From VMCP01 sp964408945 (GTDB taxonomy: Bacteria; Bacteroidota; Bacteroidia; NS11-12g; UBA955), in contig CAYPBJ010000029.1 of assembly GCA_964408945.1 (NCBI GenBank), forward strand, positions 1 through 28,275: DNA of 28,275 bases, read 5' to 3'. The translations under genes and the position numbers were made by a program. The notes under the pieces were generated by a model. The model was not told where the DNA came from, ran no database searches, and was given only the letters and a program-made list of their open reading frames with translations. Positions 14,365 through 22,107 of the stretch are shown here, in pieces. Each line of letters starts with the position of its first letter. The first letter of the stretch is position 1.

Positions 14365-16686
14365 ATGAGCGCGAAAAGAAAATTCCCTAATCCTGAAAAT
14401 CCGGAATCTTTGCTCAACCTGAAGCTGCGCGAAGTGTCTGATGCTGCGGCTGGAATTACCGGTGTAAAGGTGGCAATACAGCATGTGTTTTCTGAGATGG
14501 GTCCTGCTCGAGGACTTAAAGCTTTGTTCAATTTGAACCAAAAAGGGGGTATAGATTGCCCAAGTTGTGCATGGCCTGACCCAGATGATGACCGTTCAGT
14601 CATTGGCGAATATTGTGAAAATGGCGCAAAAGCAATAGCCGAAGAAGCCACCAGTAAAAAATTGACTTCGAAGTTTTTCGCCGAGAATTCAGTGGCCGAC
14701 TTGTCTGAACTCAATGATTATGAGATTGGCAAAAAAGGAAGATTGGCAGAACCCATGTACCTCGCCGAAGGCGATACGCACTACAGACCAATATCGTGGG
14801 ATAATGCCTTCAAGAAAATCGCAGAACATTTGAATGCCTGCGAAAACCCCGATCAGGCAGTTTTCTATACTTCAGGGAGAACCAGCAATGAAGCCGCCTT
14901 CTTATATCAGCTTTTTGTAAGACAATTCGGTACCAACAACCTTCCCGATTGTTCAAATATGTGCCACGAATCCAGTGGTGTCGCTTTGGGCGAATCCCTC
15001 GGAATAGGAAAAGGAAGCGTAAAGCTAGAAGACTTTTACATCGCTGATGTAATTTTTATTATCGGACAAAATCCCGGAACCAATCATCCCAGGATGCTAA
15101 GCGCTTTGCAAAAAGCCAAAGAAAATGGATGCACCATCATTTCGGTGAATCCACTTCCAGAAACTGGACTTGTAGCGTTTAAAGATCCGCAATCCATCAA
15201 AGGTGCGTTAGGTATTAAAGCCAAACTTACCGATATATTTTTGCAAGTAAAAATCAACGGCGATTTGCCCTTGTTACAGGCCATTTCTCATTTGCTTTCG
15301 CAAGAGGAATATCGTCAACCGGGCACTGTTTTTGATTGTGAATTCATTGAAAATCATACCCATGGATTTGATTCATGGCGCAAACACATTGATTCACTTG
15401 ATTTTCCAACGTTGGTAGAACATTCAGGTATCAGCGAAGAACAAATCAAAGAGACCGTAAATGCCATCAAAAACAAGAAGAAGATCATTGCTTGTTGGGC
15501 GATGGGACTTACCCAGCATAAAAATGCAGTTGATACCATTAAAGAAGTGGTGAATATGCTCATTGCCAAGGGAAGCATAGCCAAACCCGGTGCCGGTACA
15601 TGTCCTGTACGCGGACATTCAAACGTGCAGGGCGATCGCACCATGGGTATCTACGAGAAGCCTTCGAAGGCGTTTTTAGACAGTATTGAAAGGGTATTTG
15701 GATTTGAACCTCCCCGTGAACACGGTATAGACGTAGTTGACTGTATCCAAGCCATGCACGAGGAAAAAGTGAAGGTGTTTTTCGCTATGGGAGGAAATTT
15801 TCTTTCAGCCACCCCTGACACTTTGTACACGGCTGAAGCTCTTCAAAAAACAGATTTAACCGTTCAGGTATCTACCAAACTCAATAGAAGTCACCTTATT
15901 ACGGGCAAGGAAGCCATCATTTTGCCTTGTTTTGGACGTACAGACCAAGACATGCTTAATGGAGAACTCCAATTTGTGACTACAGAAAACTCCATGGGTG
16001 TCATTCAACAATCAAAAGGAGTTTTGAAACCCGTTTCTGACCAACTCAAAAGCGAACCCATGATTGTTTGCGAGCTTGCTAAAGCCGTATTTGGTGATAA
16101 GTCAGTGGTTGATTGGAGTCGCTATATGCAACATTACGATAACATTCGTTGGGACATTGAGCGCACCATTCCTGGTTTTGATCTTTACAATGATAGGGTG
16201 AGACTTCCTGGTGGATTTTATCTCCCCAATTCAGCACGCGAAGGAGAGTTTAAAACCATTACCGGAAAAGCAAATTTTAACGTGGCAGTATTTGTGCCCA
16301 ATGAAATTCAAACCGGTGAATTGATGATGATGACTCTAAGAAGTCACGATCAATTCAATACCACCATTTATGGCTTGGATGACCGCTATCGCGGGATATC
16401 AAACGAGCGTAGGGTCATTTTTATGAATCAAGAAGACATTTCCGAATTAGGATTTATTGGTGGAGATAGGGTAGATTTATACAACGAACACGGTGGAAGA
16501 GAGCGCATTGCACGTAATTTCATCATAATACCATTCAGCATTCCAAAGGGATGCACCGCCACCTATTTCCCTGAAGCCAATGTATTGGTTCCTATAGATT
16601 CTGTTGCGGAAAAAAGCAATACCCCCACTAGTAAGTTCATTATCTTAAAGTTAAAAAAACATTTAGCGGCAACCATAGTCGCATAA
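14365..16686 (+). CDS. FdhF/YdeP-type molybdopterin oxidoreductase
   Basis: 773 residues, the family's usual size, with no Tat signal, so cytosolic. The N-terminus carries C65 and C68 (DCPSCAWPDP) and C84 (EYCENGAKA), an iron-sulfur region with only three nearby cysteines. A molybdopterin-oxidoreductase body follows: YTSGRTSNEAAFLYQLFVR, and CSNMCHESSGVALGESLG, where C200 is the likely molybdenum ligand in place of selenocysteine. GAGTCPVRGHSNVQGDRTMG and, near the C-terminus, LRSHDQFNTTIYGLDDRYRG contact the MGD cofactors in this family. Members include YdeP and CbbBC-like formate dehydrogenases; the substrate is not certain. No partner electron-transfer subunit is encoded nearby. FdhD and MobA upstream supply the cofactor. 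Confidence 0.9.
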   Translation: MSAKRKFPNPENPESLLNLKLREVSDAAAGITGVKVAIQHVFSEMGPARGLKALFNLNQKGGIDCPSCAWPDPDDDRSVIGEYCENGAKAIAEEATSKKLTSKFFAENSVADLSELNDYEIGKKGRLAEPMYLAEGDTHYRPISWDNAFKKIAEHLNACENPDQAVFYTSGRTSNEAAFLYQLFVRQFGTNNLPDCSNMCHESSGVALGESLGIGKGSVKLEDFYIADVIFIIGQNPGTNHPRMLSALQKAKENGCTIISVNPLPETGLVAFKDPQSIKGALGIKAKLTDIFLQVKINGDLPLLQAISHLLSQEEYRQPGTVFDCEFIENHTHGFDSWRKHIDSLDFPTLVEHSGISEEQIKETVNAIKNKKKIIACWAMGLTQHKNAVDTIKEVVNMLIAKGSIAKPGAGTCPVRGHSNVQGDRTMGIYEKPSKAFLDSIERVFGFEPPREHGIDVVDCIQAMHEEKVKVFFAMGGNFLSATPDTLYTAEALQKTDLTVQVSTKLNRSHLITGKEAIILPCFGRTDQDMLNGELQFVTTENSMGVIQQSKGVLKPVSDQLKSEPMIVCELAKAVFGDKSVVDWSRYMQHYDNIRWDIERTIPGFDLYNDRVRLPGGFYLPNSAREGEFKTITGKANFNVAVFVPNEIQTGELMMMTLRSHDQFNTTIYGLDDRYRGISNERRVIFMNQEDISELGFIGGDRVDLYNEHGGRERIARNFIIIPFSIPKGCTATYFPEANVLVPIDSVAEKSNTPTSKFIILKLKKHLAATIVA

Positions 16687-16703
16687 TAAACATCTTAATA
16701 TTC

Positions 16704-19202
16704 ATGCAAAAGTTCATACTTATATTTCTTTCGTTTTGGGGACTATCGTCTGTTGAGGCTCAGAGTTTTTGCTCAGCACCTAAAATTCAGAAACATACCA
16801 CAGTTTCTGCATCCTCAGTAAACAAAATACAGCCTCACGCTGTAGTGGCGGCTGCGGGTGGTGGCTATTGGGTAACCGGAACAATAACTACCTCAGCCGA
16901 TAAACTCGATTTCATGGTGGCAAAGTTCAACGATTCAGGTCGTTTGGTTGTGCTCAAACGTTTAGGAACCTCAGGTGATGAAACTTCGTACCCAGTTGGT
17001 TTGGCGGCAACTTTAGGTGGGGGCTGCGTAATTGGTGGAAGATCAGATGATGCTTCTGTTGGTGCTGGACTAGCAGCAATAGCCTATATCAAAAGCGATG
17101 GAACTTTAAAGTGGTGGCGCCGCACTACTTCCAATGGAAACAGTGGCAGATACGACGCATTTAGAAATCTTTTAGTTAGAAAAAATGGTACCGTTTTTGG
17201 TTGCGGATCTTCGCACCAGTGGAATTATGATTCTCAATTGCTGCTTGCTGCTTTAGATTCTAACGGGACTGAAATCTTTAGAAATTCATACAGATATGGT
17301 TCCCAAACCCACATGGATGCATCAGCAGAGCTAGGCAGCGGTTATATTGTGGGTGGACATGACGGAAGTTCACCCGTTGTACTTACTGTTACTTCAGCCG
17401 GTGTCGTTGACAAATTTTACGGCTACAGCAGCCCAAATTATTGTCCAATAACCTCTATGGTGGTTGCACCTTCGGGAAAGGTTTATGTTACCGGGGGATA
17501 TTTGATGGGAAGTAACTACGAGTTGTGGGTTGCATGCATCAATCCGTCGAATGGAAGTTTTTATTGGCAAAAAAGATACAACCTTGGTTATGCCTTTGGA
17601 AGTAAAATTGATTGGGTTAATAACCGTTTAATGGTTTCTTTCAATCAGACCAGTAACGGCAGTAATTGGTGCAATGGTTTCGCAGAGCTTGATTCTAACG
17701 GAAACGCTAAAGTAGTTCGCTTGGTTAAATTCAATACCAATTCTTTTGAAAATCACCTTGCTGGTTTGAATGTAGCAAATACTTCTTCCGGAGGATGGGC
17801 TTTCGTTGGGACTAATTCTTCGATGGCATCGAATATGAGCCTTTCTTTAGTAAATCCTTGTGATTCCGGTTTTTGTACTATTATAAAGTCTAAATTCAAT
17901 TCCGTAAATAACACGCCAATCACTTTAACATCCAATAAAGGTACGATGTTCTACGATGGAAAATTCGCCACGAATTTGACTCCAAATCTAACCAATGTTA
18001 ATTTTACGCAGTCCAACAACTGCGTTGCATGTACAAATCCAATTCCCACAGCATTTATTGACACCCTTTTATGTATTGGTAAGTCAGCTACTTACAAAGT
18101 GACTGATTACAAATCAACCGTCTTATGGTCAGATGGTGATACTTCACATATAAAAAATATCACGACTGCTGGTACATATACCCTTAGATTGACGAATGCT
18201 TGTGGAACCTATCGTGACACCTTCAAGATTACGAATAATTTACCAATGACCAGAGTGTTGACCCGCAATGTGGAAATCTGCGCCGGACAATCTGTTAACG
18301 TGGATGCCAAACAACCTCTCAACGAGACCTATACATACAGTTGGAACGACGGAGGAAGCAGTCCACAAAGGTCGTTCAACCAAACAGGAACGTATATATT
18401 GACCACTACTGATTTTTGTGGCAGTAGAACTGATACCATTACCGTCTCGTCGAAGGTAACAAACGCACCAATTTTACTACGTGACACCATTTTTTGTGCG
18501 CTTCCAATCATGTTTACTCAGAGAATTGCAGATTATTCTGTCAATGTGTTGTGGTCTGATGGCGATACTTCCCACATCAAGTCTTTCGGAAATACAGGTA
18601 AATACTTCGTGACATTCTTTAACAACTGCGGTAGTAAACTCGATTCTTTCGAAATTTTACTTCAGTCACCACCAGTCAAAGTTCTTCGTGACGAAGAGTA
18701 TTTCTGTCAAGGAAATTGGATTACTCTTAAGGGACATCAACCGATTGCGGGATACTATACCTACGAATGGAGCAATGGGGTTAAAGGACCTGAATTGGTT
18801 GCAAAAAATAGAGCTACATTGACACTTACTACCACCAATGAATGCGGGTCTCGCACGGATGTGGTTGAAGTTTACATAGCTAATTGTGATTGCGAAATTT
18901 GCATCCCTGATGCCTTCACACCTCGCAATCTTGACGGCCGAAACGATGTATTCAAACCGCGATTAGATTGCAAATACACCAATTGCAATGTAAAGGAATC
19001 TTACATGCGTATCTTTAATCGTTGGGGTGAAAAACTCCACGATGCCCCCGTCACCGAAGGATGGGATGGTACATACATGGGCGAAGTGGTTCCCGAAGGG
19101 CAATATGTTTATGTGATTTACATCATCTTTGATAGCGGAGTTTCCGGTAATCGAATAAAATCAGAATCTGGCGTTTTAACCGTTTTGTCTGGACAGAAAT
19201 AA
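16704..19202 (+). CDS. T9SS type B (gliding-associated C-terminal domain) surface protein with Ig-like repeats
   Basis: 832 residues. A signal peptide (ends near VEAQS) is followed by a beta-propeller-like region to about 440 with repeated GGGYWVTG/GGGCVIGG/GSGYIVGG strands. Four Ig-like repeats of ~71 residues then begin near 450, 520, 592 and 662; repeats 1 and 3 both contain VLWSDGDTSHIK (473-484, 615-626), while 2 and 4 carry YTYSWNDG/YTYEWSNG. The C-terminal domain (727-832: IPDAFTPRNLDGRNDVFKP, RIFNRWGEKL, EGQYVYVIYI) is the type B T9SS sorting domain. The protein is exported through the outer membrane and attached to or released from the surface. The start lies 18 bases after the FdhF-type gene, but it is functionally unrelated. 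Confidence 0.88.
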   Translation: MQKFILIFLSFWGLSSVEAQSFCSAPKIQKHTTVSASSVNKIQPHAVVAAAGGGYWVTGTITTSADKLDFMVAKFNDSGRLVVLKRLGTSGDETSYPVGLAATLGGGCVIGGRSDDASVGAGLAAIAYIKSDGTLKWWRRTTSNGNSGRYDAFRNLLVRKNGTVFGCGSSHQWNYDSQLLLAALDSNGTEIFRNSYRYGSQTHMDASAELGSGYIVGGHDGSSPVVLTVTSAGVVDKFYGYSSPNYCPITSMVVAPSGKVYVTGGYLMGSNYELWVACINPSNGSFYWQKRYNLGYAFGSKIDWVNNRLMVSFNQTSNGSNWCNGFAELDSNGNAKVVRLVKFNTNSFENHLAGLNVANTSSGGWAFVGTNSSMASNMSLSLVNPCDSGFCTIIKSKFNSVNNTPITLTSNKGTMFYDGKFATNLTPNLTNVNFTQSNNCVACTNPIPTAFIDTLLCIGKSATYKVTDYKSTVLWSDGDTSHIKNITTAGTYTLRLTNACGTYRDTFKITNNLPMTRVLTRNVEICAGQSVNVDAKQPLNETYTYSWNDGGSSPQRSFNQTGTYILTTTDFCGSRTDTITVSSKVTNAPILLRDTIFCALPIMFTQRIADYSVNVLWSDGDTSHIKSFGNTGKYFVTFFNNCGSKLDSFEILLQSPPVKVLRDEEYFCQGNWITLKGHQPIAGYYTYEWSNGVKGPELVAKNRATLTLTTTNECGSRTDVVEVYIANCDCEICIPDAFTPRNLDGRNDVFKPRLDCKYTNCNVKESYMRIFNRWGEKLHDAPVTEGWDGTYMGEVVPEGQYVYVIYIIFDSGVSGNRIKSESGVLTVLSGQK

Positions 19203-19211
19203 CTATATTTG
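19185..19211 (+). promoter_or_regulatory. Promoter of the pirin gene
   Basis: TTG (19185-19187), a 16-base spacer (slightly short), then TATATTTG (19204-19211), an exact -7 match, 14 bases before the ATG at 19226. The TTG lies in the last codons of the preceding gene. Confidence 0.45.
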
Positions 19212-19225
19212 TTCAAACAAACAAA

Positions 19226-20095
19226 ATGCAAAAGTCAATAGAACTGATCATGGCGCCTCCATCTCCACATTTTGTGGGTGACGGATTTAGGGTGCATACT
19301 TTTATACCCAGTAGTTATAGAATTGACATGCATCGCATGAATCCATTCATCATGCTCGATTACAATTCGAAGCACTATTTTGAACCCTCAGATTCACCTA
19401 GGGGGGTTGGCGTCCATCCCCACAGAGGCTTCGAAACGGTGACTATTGCCTACAGTGGTAAAGTGGCTCACCACGATAGCGCCGGAGGCGGAGGCATCAT
19501 TGGCGAAGGTGATGTTCAATGGATGACCGCTGCATCGGGTGTATTGCATAAAGAATATCATGAAGCTGAATTTGCCCGTTCCGGAGGATGGTTTCAAATG
19601 GTTCAACTTTGGGTCAATCTACCTTCAAAATACAAAATGTCGGCACCCAAGTACCAGGCCATTGCAAACGCTCAAATGAAACGAGTCCCCGTCAATGGAC
19701 AAGGATTTGTAGAGTTGATAGCCGGGAACTTCCAAAATGAAATAGGTCCAGCTTCAACATTTTCTCCGGTTCATATTTCCAATGCCAAGCTAAAATCAGG
19801 CGATATTGCAGAGTACTCTTTTCCAGCCCATTTCAATACATCCATGGTTGTAGTTGAAGGTGAAGTCATGATCAACGGTACCGATCAGGCACCATTGAAT
19901 CACTTCATTCTTATGGAAAACAGCGGTGAAGATTTTACTATTACCGCCATTCAAGATTCAATAGTATTAGTTCTAAGCGGCGAACCTATCAATGAACCCA
20001 TCGCCGCACATGGCCCATTTGTCATGAACACCCACCAAGAACTCGTTGAAGCCTTCAATGACTTCAACAACGGAAAATTTGGGTATTTGGAATAG
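19226..20095 (+). CDS. Pirin family protein
   Basis: 289 residues, full length, cytosolic double cupin. The metal site of the N-terminal cupin is visible: H64 and H66 in VGVHPHRGFETVTI, then H108 and E110 in SGVLHKEYH, in the order and spacing of human pirin (H56, H58, H101, E103). The second cupin (about 170-289) carries the pirin C-terminal fold without metal ligands. Bacterial pirins include quercetin dioxygenases and iron-dependent regulators; which applies here cannot be read from sequence. The gene has its own promoter. Its last ~10 codons and stop are repeated after the assembly gap as a 55-base duplicate. The downstream side is a heptamer repeat array. Confidence 0.92.
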   Translation: MQKSIELIMAPPSPHFVGDGFRVHTFIPSSYRIDMHRMNPFIMLDYNSKHYFEPSDSPRGVGVHPHRGFETVTIAYSGKVAHHDSAGGGGIIGEGDVQWMTAASGVLHKEYHEAEFARSGGWFQMVQLWVNLPSKYKMSAPKYQAIANAQMKRVPVNGQGFVELIAGNFQNEIGPASTFSPVHISNAKLKSGDIAEYSFPAHFNTSMVVVEGEVMINGTDQAPLNHFILMENSGEDFTITAIQDSIVLVLSGEPINEPIAAHGPFVMNTHQELVEAFNDFNNGKFGYLE

Positions 20096-20121
20096 GGTTT
20101 CAGGTAGCTGGTAGTTGGTAG
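20067..20121. repeat. 55-base exact direct repeat, copy 1 (left flank of gap)
   Basis: This segment holds the end of the pirin gene and the start of the repeat array, and ends exactly at the gap. It is identical base for base to 20222-20276, which starts exactly after the gap. This is best explained as two overlapping contig ends that were not merged, not as a biological duplication. Confidence 0.9.
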
Positions 20122-20221
20122 NNNNNNNNNNNNNNNNNNNNNNNNNNNNNNNNNNNNNNNNNNNNNNNNNNNNNNNNNNNNNNNNNNNNNNNNNNNNNNN
20201 NNNNNNNNNNNNNNNNNNNNN
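20122..20221. other. Assembly gap (100 N), probably artificial
   Basis: Exactly 100 N, flanked on both sides by the same 55-base sequence. The true sequence most likely continues without any missing bases once the overlap is collapsed, although extra heptamer units could also be hidden here. Confidence 0.95.
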
Positions 20222-20276
20222 ACAACGGAAAATTTGGGTATTTGGAATAGGGTTTCAGGTAGCTGGTAGTTGGTAG
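20222..20276. repeat. 55-base exact direct repeat, copy 2 (right flank of gap)
   Basis: Identical to 20067-20121, including the last pirin codons and TAG. It should not be annotated as a second gene fragment. Confidence 0.9.
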
Positions 20277-20350
20277 TTGTTAGAGGGTAGTTGGTAGAGG
20301 GTAGTTGGTAGTTGGTAGAGGGTAGTTGGTAGAGGGTAGTTGGTAGAGCA
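20260..20350. repeat. Period-7 tandem repeat array 2, G-rich block
   Basis: Thirteen consecutive 7-base units beginning TAG, mainly TAGTTGG and TAGAGGG in mixed order, starting right after the pirin stop. TTGGTAG units of the same type occur in array 1 (about 7352-7372). A short unrelated linker (20351-20362) follows. Confidence 0.92.
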
Positions 20351-20362
20351 CTAATGCCTATT

Positions 20363-20620
20363 GACCACAGACCACAGACCATAGACCATAGACCATAGAC
20401 TACAGACTACAGACCATAGACTACAGACCACAGACCATAGACCACAGACCACAGACTACAGACCACAGACCACAGACCATAGACTACAGACTACAGACTA
20501 CAGACTACAGACCACAGACCACAGACCATAGACTACAGACCACAGACCACAGACCACAGACCACAGACTAACTACCAACTACCAACTACCAATTACCAAA
20601 TACCAAATCCCAACAACCAA
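20363..20620. repeat. Period-7 tandem repeat array 2, ACAGACC and CTACCAA blocks
   Basis: From 20369 to 20564 there are 28 uninterrupted 7-base units of only three kinds: AGACCAC (12), AGACCAT (7) and AGACTAC (9). A transition unit AGACTAA follows, then CTACCAA three times and the decaying units TTACCAA, ATACCAA, ATCCCAA and CAACCAA to about 20620, all in the same phase. The CTACCAA block is the inverse complement of the G-rich left block, so the whole array has inverted-repeat arms. From 20579 on it is also the 3' coding end of the YeiH-like gene. Confidence 0.93.
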
Positions 20621-21478
20621 AGCCATTTGAATAGCGAAAATTACTAGGCCGAATTTTAAGCCTCTTTGTCCGGAATTAAGGAGCTGAGTAAAACTAACTT
20701 TCAAACCTATGGCTGCCATCGCTACGGTTAAAAATGCTTCACCCGAGAACTTGGTGATTGATAGTATTTCTTTTGGCATTTCAACAAAAGAGGCTACCAC
20801 TGTAATTACAACAAACGCGATAAGATATTTAGGAAGTTTTAATTGTTCTTTTAGTGAAATATTTTCCCCTTTATTGAGCAGGAATTTAATGAAGATTAAT
20901 CCAGGAGTTAGCATCGCTACCCTAGCCATTTTTATGGCAATAGCTGCTTTTCCGGCATCTTCGGAAATGGCATAACCGGCGCCGGCTACATTGCCTACAC
21001 TGTGCAAACTTGCACCAATGAAGAATCCAATTTTGTCACTCATCCATTGCATGTCCATGATAGCTATTGGAATGGCAAGCATGCCAATGGTTCCCAACAA
21101 GTTTACTACCGCCATGGCAATGGCTACATCTTCTTTCTCTTGATTTTTTAATGATGGAGCTAATGCTGCAATCGCCGATGAACCACAAATAGCAGTTCCA
21201 AATCCAACCAAAATACCGGTTGAGCCAGGGCAATTGAATTTCCTCGATAGATGGAACGATATCCATAGAACAGCAAGTACAATTACTGCGATTCCTAAAA
21301 AAGGCAACCAACCAGTTTTTCCAAAGTGGGCATAATTGATGCCGAATGCCATCATAACAATAGAGTACTCAAGGAGTGTTGTGCTAGCTAATCCAACCCA
21401 CTTACTCCATTTTTCAGGCAAAGTAAAAATATTGCCTACAACTATACCGCCAAGTAGGGCCCACATAACTGGATTCAT
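20579..21478 (-). CDS. YeiH/UPF0324 family putative sulfate exporter-type membrane protein
   Basis: 299 residues from the ATG at 21478, preferred over a TTG six codons upstream. It has about nine to ten hydrophobic segments. The family signature VGFGTAICGSSAIAAL lies at 91-106, followed by EDVAIAMAVVNLLGT (116-130) and SLHSVGNVAGAGYAI. The family is annotated as putative sulfate exporters and is often controlled by LysR regulators; the transported compound is not firmly known. The last residues (IWYLVIGSW) and the TAG stop are encoded by units of the heptamer repeat array, so the natural C-terminus has been replaced or extended by repeat sequence. It converges on the pirin gene. Confidence 0.85.
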   Translation of the reverse strand: MNPVMWALLGGIVVGNIFTLPEKWSKWVGLASTTLLEYSIVMMAFGINYAHFGKTGWLPFLGIAVIVLAVLWISFHLSRKFNCPGSTGILVGFGTAICGSSAIAALAPSLKNQEKEDVAIAMAVVNLLGTIGMLAIPIAIMDMQWMSDKIGFFIGASLHSVGNVAGAGYAISEDAGKAAIAIKMARVAMLTPGLIFIKFLLNKGENISLKEQLKLPKYLIAFVVITVVASFVEMPKEILSITKFSGEAFLTVAMAAIGLKVSFTQLLNSGQRGLKFGLVIFAIQMALVVGIWYLVIGSW

Positions 21479-21511
21479 GATGCAAATATCACACAATTAC
21501 ATTCCATGATA

Positions 21512-21529
21512 TGTGTTATTTGTTACACA
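21512..21529. promoter_or_regulatory. Inverted repeat upstream of the YeiH-like gene
   Basis: TGTGT-N8-ACACA, perfect five-base arms, 33 bases upstream of the YeiH-like ATG in the divergent intergenic region. It has the same arm length and spacer as the dyad next to oxyR. It is a possible regulator site, but short dyads occur by chance in AT-rich DNA. Confidence 0.25.
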
Positions 21530-21580
21530 AAATTTCTAGAACCGTTTATCAGTTTAAAATGTCTTTTATAGTTTAAAGTG

Positions 21581-21588
21581 TAACTTTG
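21581..21588 (+). promoter_or_regulatory. -7 element of the VanZ-like gene
   Basis: TAACTTTG matches TAnnTTTG exactly and ends 14 bases before the GTG start at 21603, the same distance as at the pirin gene. This supports the GTG start. No TTG is seen at the expected distance upstream. Confidence 0.4.
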
Positions 21589-21602
21589 TAGTTCCGTCTG
21601 CA

Positions 21603-22106
21603 GTGAAGAAAGAATCCGTGATTTCTAGTGTGTTTTTATTGATTGCTTTGATGATTTATCTCATTTGGCGATCAGAGTCTGTGCTAGTTAATTTTTTAAT
21701 GGGTTCATTGTTTTCTCCGGAAGATTTTAGAGATTGGCGTGCTACAATTTCATCTAGACTTCCATTGAATGATTTTATCATTTATTCTTTACCAGGCGGA
21801 CTATGGGTATTTGTTTCGACCGCAGCGTTTAAAGATTTTTTTGTAGTCATTAGGAAAAACATCATTAATTTGATGTTTCTCCCCTTAGTGATGGCCATTG
21901 TGTTGGAAGTCACTCAACTTATTCATTTAACCAACGGAGTATTTGATGGTTGGGATGTTCTTCTTGAATTGATTTTTTGGGTAGCTTCTTTGTTGGTTTG
22001 TCCTGCAACAGAGATTAAAGAAGATTTTTTGAAGTCTGAACAATCATCTAAAAAGATTTGGGCAATATTTAGTTTGCTCATATTATATTTGGCTCACCAA
22101 ATATAA
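21603..22106 (+). CDS. VanZ-like integral membrane protein
   Basis: 167 residues with a GTG start, supported by the promoter spacing. It has about five hydrophobic segments (roughly 8-22, 57-75, 88-108, 118-134, 150-165). The VanZ-type core is E102-x2-Q105 in VLEVTQLIHLT and D115-x2-D118 in GVFDGWDVLLELIFW, matching the E-x2-Q ... D-x2-D pattern of the family. VanZ proteins give low-level teicoplanin resistance in some Gram-positives, but most homologues have no known role. One base separates its stop from the start of a T9SS cargo gene, so the two are translated from one mRNA and may act together at the cell surface. Confidence 0.65.
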   Translation: MKKESVISSVFLLIALMIYLIWRSESVLVNFLMGSLFSPEDFRDWRATISSRLPLNDFIIYSLPGGLWVFVSTAAFKDFFVVIRKNIINLMFLPLVMAIVLEVTQLIHLTNGVFDGWDVLLELIFWVASLLVCPATEIKEDFLKSEQSSKKIWAIFSLLILYLAHQI

Positions 22107-22107
22107 T

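Noticed and set aside
14953..14970. Selenocysteine codon at the molybdenum ligand of the FdhF-type enzyme
   Set aside because: The position is an ordinary cysteine codon in NMCHESS and no in-frame TGA is present.
20222..20252. Second, truncated copy of the pirin gene
   Set aside because: Part of an exact 55-base duplicate that flanks the gap; an assembly overlap explains it.
19951..20382. 143-codon minus-strand frame through the second gap
   Set aside because: It is antisense to the pirin gene, runs through 100 N, and its repeats come from the array.
20363..20620. Possible CRISPR array
   Set aside because: The unit is 7 bases with no spacers and no cas genes nearby; it is a simple tandem repeat.
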